From: UBA5336 sp039818165
GTDB lineage: Bacteria > Pseudomonadota > Alphaproteobacteria > Caulobacterales > Hyphomonadaceae
Direction of reading: 5' to 3'
NCBI GenBank assembly: GCA_039818165.1
Contig: JBCBUL010000022.1
Span: 1 to 50,271 of the forward strand
DNA length: 50,271 nucleotides
Below the pieces are notes generated by a model. The model was not told the DNA's origin, did no database searches, and saw only the letters and a program-made list of their open reading frames with translations. This document shows, piece by piece, positions 33,701-42,278 of this stretch (position 1 is the first letter of the stretch; each line of letters starts with the position of its first letter). The translations under genes were made by a program, and so were the position numbers.

Positions 33701-35187
33701 TTCTCCAGGTAAGCGCGATGCTCGGGCATTGCGGTGACCGCATCTGCCATGGCGGAGCGGATCTGCGACAGGCGCTCTTTCACCGGCACGTCAGGGCGCA
33801 GGGCCGTCATGGCTGGCGCGCGCTCGGGGATGATGTTCTGGCCGATATAGACGGCAATCCAGCTGGGATTTGAGAACAGCTCATGGTCGTGGGATGAGAT
33901 GATCCCATGGCGGCGGAACTGGTCCATTTTGTAGGCGAGCCGTTCGGGGATTTCCATGTTCGCGCAGTATCGCCACATCTCGGTGTCATCGCGTTCAGTG
34001 GCCACATAGTGCAGCACGAGGAAGTCGCGGATACGCTCGTATTCGGTCTCGGTGAGGGCGTTGTACTCCTCGGCCAGCAACGGGTCCATCGACCGGTCCG
34101 GGAAGAGGGCCAGGAGCCGCATAATCGCGTACTGGATCAGGTGTAGGCTCGTAGATTCCAGCGGTTCCATAAAGCCGGCTGAGAGGCCAATGGCGACACA
34201 GTTTCGGTTCCAGAATTTCCGCCGGCGCCCCGTGGTGAAGCGTAAATGGCGCGGGTCCGTCAGCGGGTCGCCTTCCAGCGTCGAGAGCAATTCTCGCTCG
34301 GCGCTGTCGGCATCCAGACAAGCGCTGCAATAGACATAGCCGTTTCCGACGCGATGCTGCAGCGGAATCCGCCATTGCCAGCCTGCCTCCTTCGCGGTGG
34401 ATTTTGTGTAGGGCAGAAGTGGGCCGTCCGGCGTCTTGCAGGGCGCTGCAACGGCGCGGTCGACCGGGAGCCATTTCGACCAGTCTTCATATCCGGTCTC
34501 GAGCGTCTTCTCGATCAGCAGGCCAAAGAAGCCTGTGCAGTCGATGAAAAGGTCGGCGCCGAAGCTGCGGCCATCTTCCAAGGTCACGGTCTCGATATCG
34601 CCCGTCTCGCCATTTTGCTTCACCGAGACGACCTTGCCTTCCTGGCGGTTTACGCCGCGCGCCTCGCTATAGCGGCGCAGGAAGCGGGCATATTCCACTG
34701 CATCGAAATGGTAAGCGTAGTCGAAAGTCGACTGGATCAGGCGTTTGTCCTGGGCCGGGTGCTGGAACTTGCCGGCGCGGGCCGCCGCCCAGGCCATGGA
34801 GTACTCGTTGATGTCGGTCGGGTCACCGGCCAGATGCTCGCGCATCCAATATTGGTAGAAGGGCAACTGGTCGAACTCGGCGCCATATTGGCCGAAGGGG
34901 TGGAAGTAGGCGTGGTCCTTGCGCGTCCAGTTGATGAACTCGATGCCGAGTTTGAATGTGCCGGAGGTCTCCCGCAGGAAAGTCTGCTCATCAATGCCGA
35001 GGCGTTGGTTGAAATACTTCACCGGCGGAATGGTGGCCTCGCCGACACCAACTGTGCCGATTTCCTCGGATTCGATCAGCGTGATCTCGCTGTTCCGGCC
35101 AATGGCGTTGGCCAGGGCCGCCGCCGTCATCCAGCCTGCGGAGCCACCACCGACAATCACGATCTTGCGGATGGGGTCACTGACCAT
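33676..35187 (-). CDS. Tryptophan-halogenase-family flavoprotein 2
   Basis: The 503-residue paralogue of the gene on the other strand keeps the FAD site GGGSAGWMTAAAL, Lys79 in SGTFKLGIEFI, GWQWRIPLQHR and PLESTSLHLIQYA. By eye, the two share long blocks, such as GTVGVGEATIP and TTGRRRKFW/TTGRRKAFW. ATG 35187 is chosen because the conserved start VSDPIRKIVIVGGG follows and AAGAGG lies upstream; longer starts add an unrelated leader. It is divergent from the DUF6445-like gene. Two full-length paralogues with intact motifs suggest that both work, perhaps on different substrates or as a pair. Confidence 0.9.
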   Translation of the reverse strand: MVSDPIRKIVIVGGGSAGWMTAAALANAIGRNSEITLIESEEIGTVGVGEATIPPVKYFNQRLGIDEQTFLRETSGTFKLGIEFINWTRKDHAYFHPFGQYGAEFDQLPFYQYWMREHLAGDPTDINEYSMAWAAARAGKFQHPAQDKRLIQSTFDYAYHFDAVEYARFLRRYSEARGVNRQEGKVVSVKQNGETGDIETVTLEDGRSFGADLFIDCTGFFGLLIEKTLETGYEDWSKWLPVDRAVAAPCKTPDGPLLPYTKSTAKEAGWQWRIPLQHRVGNGYVYCSACLDADSAERELLSTLEGDPLTDPRHLRFTTGRRRKFWNRNCVAIGLSAGFMEPLESTSLHLIQYAIMRLLALFPDRSMDPLLAEEYNALTETEYERIRDFLVLHYVATERDDTEMWRYCANMEIPERLAYKMDQFRRHGIISSHDHELFSNPSWIAVYIGQNIIPERAPAMTALRPDVPVKERLSQIRSAMADAVTAMPEHRAYLENYCASAAQ

Positions 35188-35293
35188 TGGGAAATGCCTC
35201 TTGCTGAATTCGCGGTGCAAAGCCGATTGCCTCGGGCCATGAAACGCGGCCATGATCACCTGCGATAGCTGACAAAACGCCACCGGATCGCCA

Positions 35294-35998
35294 ATGACTT
35301 CTGCTGCCTATGAAACCTTGATGTTCGGCGCCGAGAAAGAGCCCGTGGTGGTGATTGATGGGTTCAGTTCTGATCCCGATGCGTTGCTCGCGGCCGCCCG
35401 CGCGGCGCGATATGGCCCGGCGGGACACCACTATCCCGGCCAGCGCGCACCAGCGCCTGCGAGCTATCTGCACGAGCGCGGCCAGATGCTGTCTCAGATC
35501 CTGTCCGAGGTGTTCGACATGCCCGGCGGAGCGGATCTGATCGAATGCAATTTCTCCGTCGTCACCACGCCGCCCAACGCCCTGACGCCGATCCAGCGCA
35601 TGCCCCACTTTGACGGCACGGCGGCCAACCGGCTTGCGCTTCTGCACTATCTCTGCCCCGCCGAAGCCGGTGGCACATCGTTCTACCGCCACAGGGCGAC
35701 GGGGTTTGAAACGATCAAGGAGGGTCGGCTTGCGGCCTATGACGCTGAATTGCGCAAGGAAGTTACCGAAAACGGCTTGCCGCCCGCGGAGTACTTCCAC
35801 AGCTCGCAGTACCAGTTCGAACGCATCGGGCAGGTGCCGGCGGTGTTCAATCGGATGGTAATTTATCGCGGCATCACGCTGCATTCGGGCGATATTCTCC
35901 AGCCGGACCAGATCGGCTCTGGCCTCGAGACCTCTCGCATCACAGTGAACACCTTCCTTGCAGGTCGCCAGCCTGCGAGCGCGCCGCATCGCGCCTAG
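35294..35998 (+). CDS. DUF6445-like protein, possible 2-oxoglutarate/Fe(II)-type fold
   Basis: The 234-residue protein resembles the uncharacterised DUF6445 family that accompanies halogenase-like genes in TonB-receptor loci. HFDG (His and Asp, after QRMP) and a later His in GITLHSG could form the HxD...H iron site of 2-oxoglutarate oxygenases, and TSRITVNTFL is where the oxoglutarate Arg would lie. That is an inference. The ATG has only a weak CGGA site. Divergent from halogenase 2 and overlapping the amylase stop by four bases, it looks like a partner in an oxidative modification. No substrate is known. Confidence 0.75.
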   Translation: MTSAAYETLMFGAEKEPVVVIDGFSSDPDALLAAARAARYGPAGHHYPGQRAPAPASYLHERGQMLSQILSEVFDMPGGADLIECNFSVVTTPPNALTPIQRMPHFDGTAANRLALLHYLCPAEAGGTSFYRHRATGFETIKEGRLAAYDAELRKEVTENGLPPAEYFHSSQYQFERIGQVPAVFNRMVIYRGITLHSGDILQPDQIGSGLETSRITVNTFLAGRQPASAPHRA

Positions 35999-37431
35999 TC
36001 GCCTGCGCCGGTGACCAGCACCTTGTAGCCCCAGGCGGGTAGTTGAAGCGCGTCTTCACCGGATAAGGTCACGGTCTCACCGGTGAAATGGTCCGTGTAG
36101 GCGCCGTCATAGGCCCCTTCGCCAAGCGTCACAGCGAGCGCAGTGTCAGACAGGTTGATGGCAACGAATACGCCGCCATTGTCGTCGCTGCGTGTGAAGC
36201 TGACCACATCGTCCATGGCTGAGTTCGCAACCTGCACCATTCTCGCGCCATGCTTGCCGTTGTGCAGGGCCGTGGTTTCGGTCTTCAGGTCGATCAGCGC
36301 GCGAAACAGGTCCTCGATCGGGTGGTCGCGCCAGGTGATCGGATCGCGCTCGAAGAATTCCAGTTGTGTTTCGTTGAACGCTTCCTGGCCGTTATAGATC
36401 AGAGGCATGCCTTCGCCGGTGAAGGCCAGCACGATCGCGGCCTCATAGGCATCTCCGAATATCTCAGGCGCCGTCCCATCCCAGGAATTCTGGTCGTGGT
36501 TGGCGGTGTAGATCATCCGGTAGGCGTTACGGGGCCAGGAGGTCTGCTGGTTCAGGTAATAGCCCCAAATCGCGCCGCCATTGGCCTCTCCGCGGGCGAC
36601 CGGGTGCATCGTGTCCTTCCACGTCCACGCATAGGTGGCATCGAAGGCGCTCGCATGGAGGTCGCGGGACTCCCATTCCGCCAGCATGAAAACGGGTTTG
36701 ACCTTGTTTAGTTCCACCCGCGCAGTTTCCCAGAAATCCCGTGGTACAAGCCCCGCGACATCGGCGCGATAACCATCAATCCCGACGTCACGGACCCAGT
36801 AGACCAGCGCTTCTGTCATGTATTGGCGCAGCCCCGGTTGGTCGTAGTCGAACTCGATCACGTCGGACCAGTCCGTGCCGAGCGGTGGGTGGGGGTCGCC
36901 GCGCCAATCACGGGCGTACCATTCGGGATAGTCTTCCAGCAGAGCATTGTCCCAGGCCGAGTGATTTGCGACCCAGTCTATGATGACCTTGAGACCAAGC
37001 GCGTGGGCGGTATCAACGAACGACTTGAAGTCGTCGAGCGTGCCAAGCTCTGGGTTCACCGCGCGGAAGTCTTTCACCGCATAGGGAGAGCCAAGCGGCC
37101 CCTTGCGATTGACCTCACCAATCGGGTGGATCGGCATCAGCCAGATGATATCCACGCCCAGATCAGCGAGCCGGGGCAGTTCGGCCTCGGCCGCCTCGAA
37201 CGTTCCCTCGGCTGTAAACTGGCGCGTGTTGACCTGGTAGATCACCGCATCGCGGGTCCAGTCGGCATGTTCGAACTGGACGTATGGTTTTGGCGTGTAG
37301 TCAGGCGCGGCTGGCAGGGCGGGCGCTGTGGTACAGGCAGACAGGACTGCCGCTGCGCACACTGTGGCGGAGGAAGAAAACCACAATGGGGGAACGCGCA
37401 GCGGCAAACGGGGAAGTGTCAGGCGGATCAT
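35995..37431 (-). CDS. GH13 alpha-amylase-family lipoprotein
   Basis: The 478-residue enzyme has a lipobox LSAC (Cys33), so it should face the periplasm or outer membrane. The GH13 barrel shows DWVANHS, GIDGYRADVAGLVP (nucleophile Asp223), MLAEWES (acid Glu251) and YTANHDQNSWDG (Asp312), and a C-terminal beta domain. Its job is to cut maltodextrins; the exact specificity (amylase, maltogenic enzyme) is not clear. It starts inside the stop of the MFS gene (ATGA overlap), so the two are coupled, and its stop overlaps the DUF6445 stop (CTAG). Confidence 0.9.
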   Translation of the reverse strand: MIRLTLPRLPLRVPPLWFSSSATVCAAAVLSACTTAPALPAAPDYTPKPYVQFEHADWTRDAVIYQVNTRQFTAEGTFEAAEAELPRLADLGVDIIWLMPIHPIGEVNRKGPLGSPYAVKDFRAVNPELGTLDDFKSFVDTAHALGLKVIIDWVANHSAWDNALLEDYPEWYARDWRGDPHPPLGTDWSDVIEFDYDQPGLRQYMTEALVYWVRDVGIDGYRADVAGLVPRDFWETARVELNKVKPVFMLAEWESRDLHASAFDATYAWTWKDTMHPVARGEANGGAIWGYYLNQQTSWPRNAYRMIYTANHDQNSWDGTAPEIFGDAYEAAIVLAFTGEGMPLIYNGQEAFNETQLEFFERDPITWRDHPIEDLFRALIDLKTETTALHNGKHGARMVQVANSAMDDVVSFTRSDDNGGVFVAINLSDTALAVTLGEGAYDGAYTDHFTGETVTLSGEDALQLPAWGYKVLVTGAGD

Positions 37432-38999
37432 TCGGCGGGCTCCGCAAGGGCATCAACGCCCAAGTCTTCAGGAACATCGCGCACGAACAGGACCCCGATT
37501 GCGGCAATCGTCCAGCTGATGGCGGCGATGGCAAACGCCACGATGGGCTGGTTGTTGAAGGCCAGCACAATCGTGCCAAGCAGGGTGGCGGCGAGCAATT
37601 GGGGCACGACGATGAAGATGTTGAATATGCCCATATAGATGCCCATCCGCGCCGCCGGGACAGAGCCCGACAGGATCGCATACGGCACAGAGACGATAGA
37701 CGCCCAGCCAATGCCGACGCCGATCATCGAGATCCAAAGGAGGCTGCCGGGCAAGACGAAGGTGGCGGCAAAACCAAGAACGCCAAGGCCGAGGCAGAGC
37801 GCGTGGAGCTGGCGCCGGTCCATCTTGTAGGCCAGCCACATGATGACAAGTGCGGCAGCGGCGGCGACGCCGTTACGGATCCCGCCGAGCAGGGCCCACC
37901 AGTTTGCGGCCTCGTTGTAGGCGGCTGTGGTGGGGTCATTGGTGCCGTAGTGGTATTCGGTCACGGCCTGTGTGCCATAGATCCACATGGCGAACAGGCC
38001 GAACCAGGTGAAGAACTGCACGAAAGCGAGCTGGCGCATCGTGACGGGCATTCGGAACAGGTCCGTCACGATTTCCATGAAGCCGTTCTGGGTTTTACCC
38101 GCGCCGCTGAGCTGGCCTGCCACAAGCTGAATGACACCAAATGCGGCGACCAGCCCGGCGAGCACATAGGCCTCCTTGCTGACTGGAACGATGTCCATGG
38201 CGCCGGGGATGACGCCTTCACGGATGGCGTAGAACAGAGCCGCGATTGCAACGCCGCCTGCCAGCCAGGCCACTCCGCCGGTGAAAAACGCGCCTGCCTC
38301 GCGCGGGGCTTCCGGAAGCACGGCGTCTTCACCAAGGGCTTCGCGCCGGGCCGCTTCGAATTTCTCCATCTGGTCCGGGCTGTACTCGCGCGAGAAAAAC
38401 ACGGTCCACATGATGGCCAGGAACAGCATCAGCCCGCCGAAATAGAAGGCGATGCGCACTGTCATGGGAATTTCGCCCTCGGCGGCGGTGTTGCTGACGC
38501 CGAACCAGGTGGTCAGCGCCCAGGGCAGCATGCCTGCGATCACCGCGCCCACGCCGATGAAGAAGCTCTGCATGGCGTAGCCTGTGGTGCGCTGCTCATC
38601 GGGCAGGTTGTCACCCACAAAGGCACGCGTCGGCTCCATGGTAATGTTCAGTGAAGCGTCGAGAATCCAGAGCATGCCAGCCGCAAACCAAAGCGCTGGC
38701 GCATGGGGCATGATGACGAGGGACAGGCTCGCGAGGATCGCCCCGATGAGGAAGTAGGGACGACGCCGACCAAGGCTCGGCATCCAGGTCTTGTCCGAAA
38801 GGTGCCCGATAATCGGCTGAACGATCAGGCCCGTCAAAGGCGCGGCGATCCAGAGAATGGCGATGTTCTGATAGTCCGCGCCAAGGGTCTGGAAGATGCG
38901 CGACATGTTCGAGTTCTGCAGGTCGAACCCGATCTGGATCCCAAGGAACCCGAAACACATGTTCCAGATCTGGGAATAGCTTAGCTGGGGCTTTCTCAT
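37428..38999 (-). CDS. MFS sugar transporter (SLC45/maltose-type)
   Basis: The 523-residue protein has twelve predicted membrane helices. DKTWMPSLGRRRPYFLIGAI after helix 2/3 and GDNLPDEQRTTGYAMQSFF are the marks of SLC45-type sugar:H+ symporters, used for maltose or sucrose in Caulobacter and other bacteria. It lies between the GH97-esterase and the lipoprotein amylase on the same strand, so these three probably form one operon. It should carry the oligosaccharide or disaccharide released in the periplasm into the cytoplasm. Confidence 0.92.
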   Translation of the reverse strand: MRKPQLSYSQIWNMCFGFLGIQIGFDLQNSNMSRIFQTLGADYQNIAILWIAAPLTGLIVQPIIGHLSDKTWMPSLGRRRPYFLIGAILASLSLVIMPHAPALWFAAGMLWILDASLNITMEPTRAFVGDNLPDEQRTTGYAMQSFFIGVGAVIAGMLPWALTTWFGVSNTAAEGEIPMTVRIAFYFGGLMLFLAIMWTVFFSREYSPDQMEKFEAARREALGEDAVLPEAPREAGAFFTGGVAWLAGGVAIAALFYAIREGVIPGAMDIVPVSKEAYVLAGLVAAFGVIQLVAGQLSGAGKTQNGFMEIVTDLFRMPVTMRQLAFVQFFTWFGLFAMWIYGTQAVTEYHYGTNDPTTAAYNEAANWWALLGGIRNGVAAAAALVIMWLAYKMDRRQLHALCLGLGVLGFAATFVLPGSLLWISMIGVGIGWASIVSVPYAILSGSVPAARMGIYMGIFNIFIVVPQLLAATLLGTIVLAFNNQPIVAFAIAAISWTIAAIGVLFVRDVPEDLGVDALAEPAE

Positions 39000-39051
39000 C
39001 TTTTCCTCCGGGGCCGCGGCGCTGGTCGCGCTCTCTCAGCCGAAATTCGCG

Positions 39052-42039
39052 TTATTCATCACCCAGCAAGAAGACCAATGGGTCTTCCAGGCGCGCGGCC
39101 CAGCTGGCTTCATTGTGGTCGGTGCCGGGATAGAAACGGCTCTCAAAGCTGGCGTCAGAGAAGCCTTCGCCGGCGAAATACGCATCCATCGCCGTTTGAT
39201 AGGGCTGGTAGAACGCGTCGAGATTCTGATCGCCATGGTCAAACCAGAGGCGATGTTTGGCAGGGTCGAGCCCGCCCGCGTTCAGGGCGTCCATTATGGC
39301 GCCCGTCGCCGTCTGATAGTTGGTCGCGCGCGGATCGTAGAGAGGCCAGTGGGTGGACAGGCAACCCGCCGCGCCGAAAACGTCTGGATACTCCGAGAGC
39401 GCGTAGAGTGATATCAGCCCGCCCATGGACGAGCCTGCAATGGCGGTGTCCTCGCGGCCCGTGCGCGTGCGATAGTTCGCGTCGATGTAGGGCTTCACCT
39501 CTTCGACCAGGAACTGGAGATAGTCATCGGAGAAGGGCGCACCGCCTGCCGTTTCGATGATGCCGGCGCGGTCGTCTTCTGGCAGAGCGTCAATGAAAGC
39601 CTCCGGCGCATGTTCCTGCCAACGCGTCTCCCAGGTGTTTTCCAGAGCGACGACAATGGTCGGCTCCACATCGCCGCGCTCAATCAGGCGCGAAAGCGTT
39701 TCGTCCACACCCCAGCTTGTGCCGGTATAGGCGCGCTCATCCTCAAACAGGTTCTGGCCATCATGCATGTAGAGCACGCGATAGTCCTGGTCGGTCTCGC
39801 CATATCCCTTCGGCAGCCAGACCTGCATTTCGCGTGCGGCCACATTTGCGGACGGAAAGCCTGAGACCTTCACCAGCGTCGCGCCCGAGGGCATTTGCAT
39901 GGTGGTTTCCGCTGGCGCCTGGGACTGGGCCGTGGCCGCTGCGCCATTGTCAGCGATCAAGCGCACGGCGAAGCCACCGCCCGCCGCCATGGGCAGGCGG
40001 AGCGTAGAACCCGTATTGGCTTTCATCGTTGTGATGGAAATGGGGTAGGGGTTTGTGTCCCAGTCCGCGCCGGGGCCATCCCGGTAAATCTGGGCAGAAT
40101 AGAGCATTTCCGGATCGAGGAAGGTGAGCGGCACGGTGACCGTTCGGGCGGTCTCGTCGGTCACTCCGCCAAGATACCAATCCTCGGAGTTCTTGTCCTT
40201 ACGCGCGACAACGAAATGGTCGCCCACCTCGCCCTCGAGCGCGATGGATTGTTCCCAGTCCGCCGGTACGTCCTTGATAAACTGGAAGGCGTTCATGTGG
40301 GCCGCATAGTTTTCCGGCAGGTCGGCGGCCATCTGAACCGGGGAATAGATCGTCACATAGAGCGCAAGCTGTTTGGCCAGTGTGGAGGGCACGCGGTTCA
40401 CGTCATCTGGCCCGTGGGGCATCAGGTCAAACACGCCGGGCGTGAAGTCGAACGGACCGGCCAACATGCGTGTGAAGGGCAGGATGGCTTGGTGCTCTAC
40501 CGTGTTGGGCGGGGTCCCCCAGGCATTGAATTCCATGCCGCGCGCGCCCTCGCGGGAGACGGCGTTCGGATAGGTGCGGCGCAGGCCCGTGGCGCGGGCC
40601 GGTTCGTGGGCGTTGATCGCGATGCCACGCTTGTGGGCCGCTTCCAGCACTTTGATGTCATGGACAACGCGTTCCTGGCTGTCGTGCCAGGTGAGTTGGG
40701 CATTACCGTCCTCGTCCAGGTATTTCAGGTCCGATCCATCGGCCACATAGCCGGTCTTGATGACCGAGACGCCGCGCGCGGCCATCAGGTCCATCGCGTC
40801 CTCGAGTTGGTTTTCATAATTGGTGATGTTGCCGGAGGTCTCGTGGTGGCCGATCAGGGCCGTGCCCTTCGCTTCGGCATAGGCCGCCAGCGCCTCGAAA
40901 TCATAATCGGGATAGGCTTCTGTGAAGCTGAAGAGGTCCCCATTGTGGAACCAGTCGCCATCCCAGCCGATGTTCCAGCCCTCGACCAGAACGCCGTTGA
41001 AGCCATGTTCGGCGGCGAAATCGATATAGTCTCTGGTGTTCTCGGTGGTGGCCCCATGGATGGGACCGGAGCCCCATGTGAAGGTGTTGATATGCATCCC
41101 CCACCAGATACCGATGTATTTCCCGGGCTCGAAATAGGAGACGTCGCCGAGCTTATTCGGCTCGTTCAGGTTCAGGTAAATGTCCGAGCCATTGTAAAGG
41201 TCAGCCGCGGTGTCGGCGACCTGGATCACGCGCCAGGGTGTATTGAAGGCGCCGTCGACATGGACCTTGGTGCCATCGGCGCGGGGCGCGAGGTCGGCCT
41301 CCAATTTGCCAGCCCGGCGCTGGTCCAGCCACATGCCGGCATAGTCGACGAGCGCAGCCTCGTGGATGGCGATATGGGTGCCGTCACCTGTGCGCAGGGT
41401 GAGCGGTGTGTTGGCGCGCGGAATCTCTGAAACTTCAGTCGTCTTGTAGGTGTATTCGAGGCGATTGAACTCGCCGGCCGGTGTCCACCATGACATCGCG
41501 TCGGCCGGCACGGTGAATTCCGTGATTTCGTCCACGATCACGCGCGGACCCGCTCCGGGCACTTCGTAGCGAAACCCGAGACCGTCATCGAAGACGCGCA
41601 GGCGCAACGTGTAGCCCGCTGCTGCATCGCCATCGGACTGGAAGGTGATGGCGATCTCATTGTGATGGTCGCGCACGAACTGGCGCTCACCCCAGGGCTG
41701 TTCCCAGGTCTCATCCGCGCTGGACGTCTCCATCGAGACCATTTTGAGGTCTTCATCCAGATTGGCGCCGTTGGCAAAGCGCAGCCCCAGATGGGACTCT
41801 CCGATCAGGGGCTCACCCTTGTAGCTGACAGCATAATCCGGTTGGCCGTCCTCTGAGGTCACGGAGACGACAAGGTGTCCATCGGGAGAGGCGATTTCAG
41901 CGCTTTGCACCATCAGGGGCGCCTGGCGGACGGTCTCGGCTGTAAGGTCGGTCGCCCCGCCGTCCACCGCCAGCGGAAGCGCACAGGCCGATGTTGCTGC
42001 CAATGTCAGGATCGATAGTCCGCTGAATCGCAGGGTCAT
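39052..42039 (-). CDS. GH97 alpha-glucosidase fused to a C-terminal esterase
   Basis: The 995-residue secreted protein has a signal/lipobox-like start (LAATSAC). Residues about 35-705 are a GH97 enzyme (SusB type): VEGWN (Glu353), HHETSGN (Glu400) and INAHEPARATG (Glu479) match the three Glu residues of inverting GH97 alpha-glucosidases. Residues about 715-995 form an alpha/beta-hydrolase of the esterase D/Fes type with YMHDGQNLF, GSSMGG (Ser871), HGD (Asp937) and GTDHNEASW (His975). Start ATG 42039 follows GGGAGG. SusB-type proteins usually lack the esterase. The two activities could remove acyl groups and glucose from one polymer. Confidence 0.93.
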   Translation of the reverse strand: MTLRFSGLSILTLAATSACALPLAVDGGATDLTAETVRQAPLMVQSAEIASPDGHLVVSVTSEDGQPDYAVSYKGEPLIGESHLGLRFANGANLDEDLKMVSMETSSADETWEQPWGERQFVRDHHNEIAITFQSDGDAAAGYTLRLRVFDDGLGFRYEVPGAGPRVIVDEITEFTVPADAMSWWTPAGEFNRLEYTYKTTEVSEIPRANTPLTLRTGDGTHIAIHEAALVDYAGMWLDQRRAGKLEADLAPRADGTKVHVDGAFNTPWRVIQVADTAADLYNGSDIYLNLNEPNKLGDVSYFEPGKYIGIWWGMHINTFTWGSGPIHGATTENTRDYIDFAAEHGFNGVLVEGWNIGWDGDWFHNGDLFSFTEAYPDYDFEALAAYAEAKGTALIGHHETSGNITNYENQLEDAMDLMAARGVSVIKTGYVADGSDLKYLDEDGNAQLTWHDSQERVVHDIKVLEAAHKRGIAINAHEPARATGLRRTYPNAVSREGARGMEFNAWGTPPNTVEHQAILPFTRMLAGPFDFTPGVFDLMPHGPDDVNRVPSTLAKQLALYVTIYSPVQMAADLPENYAAHMNAFQFIKDVPADWEQSIALEGEVGDHFVVARKDKNSEDWYLGGVTDETARTVTVPLTFLDPEMLYSAQIYRDGPGADWDTNPYPISITTMKANTGSTLRLPMAAGGGFAVRLIADNGAAATAQSQAPAETTMQMPSGATLVKVSGFPSANVAAREMQVWLPKGYGETDQDYRVLYMHDGQNLFEDERAYTGTSWGVDETLSRLIERGDVEPTIVVALENTWETRWQEHAPEAFIDALPEDDRAGIIETAGGAPFSDDYLQFLVEEVKPYIDANYRTRTGREDTAIAGSSMGGLISLYALSEYPDVFGAAGCLSTHWPLYDPRATNYQTATGAIMDALNAGGLDPAKHRLWFDHGDQNLDAFYQPYQTAMDAYFAGEGFSDASFESRFYPGTDHNEASWAARLEDPLVFLLGDE

Positions 42040-42228
42040 GATGGACGCCTCCCAACGCCTATATGTTTTGCGGGGAGATTGCCGATTAATGCAATTTTCT
42101 GCAAGAGATTTCCTGAAAAGTGATGTCGGAGGGCGCACGTTTGCGTCGTTTGCACCCCTGTATCTCCAATAAATGCGGTTGTTTCGAGAACATCTCTTGC
42201 CTTCTGCGCGGGAGACGCCATAGAGTAT

Positions 42229-42248
42229 TTTTTGCAAAAAGTTGCGAA
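42229..42248. promoter_or_regulatory. TTTTTGCAAAAA palindrome and TTGCGAA half-site in the GH97/GH13 divergent promoter
   Basis: TTTTTGCAAAAA (42229-42240) is an exact 12-bp palindrome, and GTTGCGAA follows. TTTGCAAA-AA-GTTGCGAA has the arm and two-base spacing of the dyad at 29002. Other partial copies stand at 42090-42104 and 42140-42154. The 239-bp gap (42040-42278) has no gene. A LacI protein encoded in this locus is the likely binder. Confidence 0.5.
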
Positions 42249-42278
42249 TAACGATGACAGAGCGACTGGGAGGCCGCC

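Noticed and set aside
37284..38654. Plus-strand frame of 456 residues opposite the MFS gene
   Set aside because: Rich in Gly, His and Asp with no fold signature, while the minus strand encodes twelve membrane helices.
39895..41430. Plus-strand frame of 511 residues opposite the GH97 part
   Set aside because: Antisense shadow of a conserved GH97 domain.
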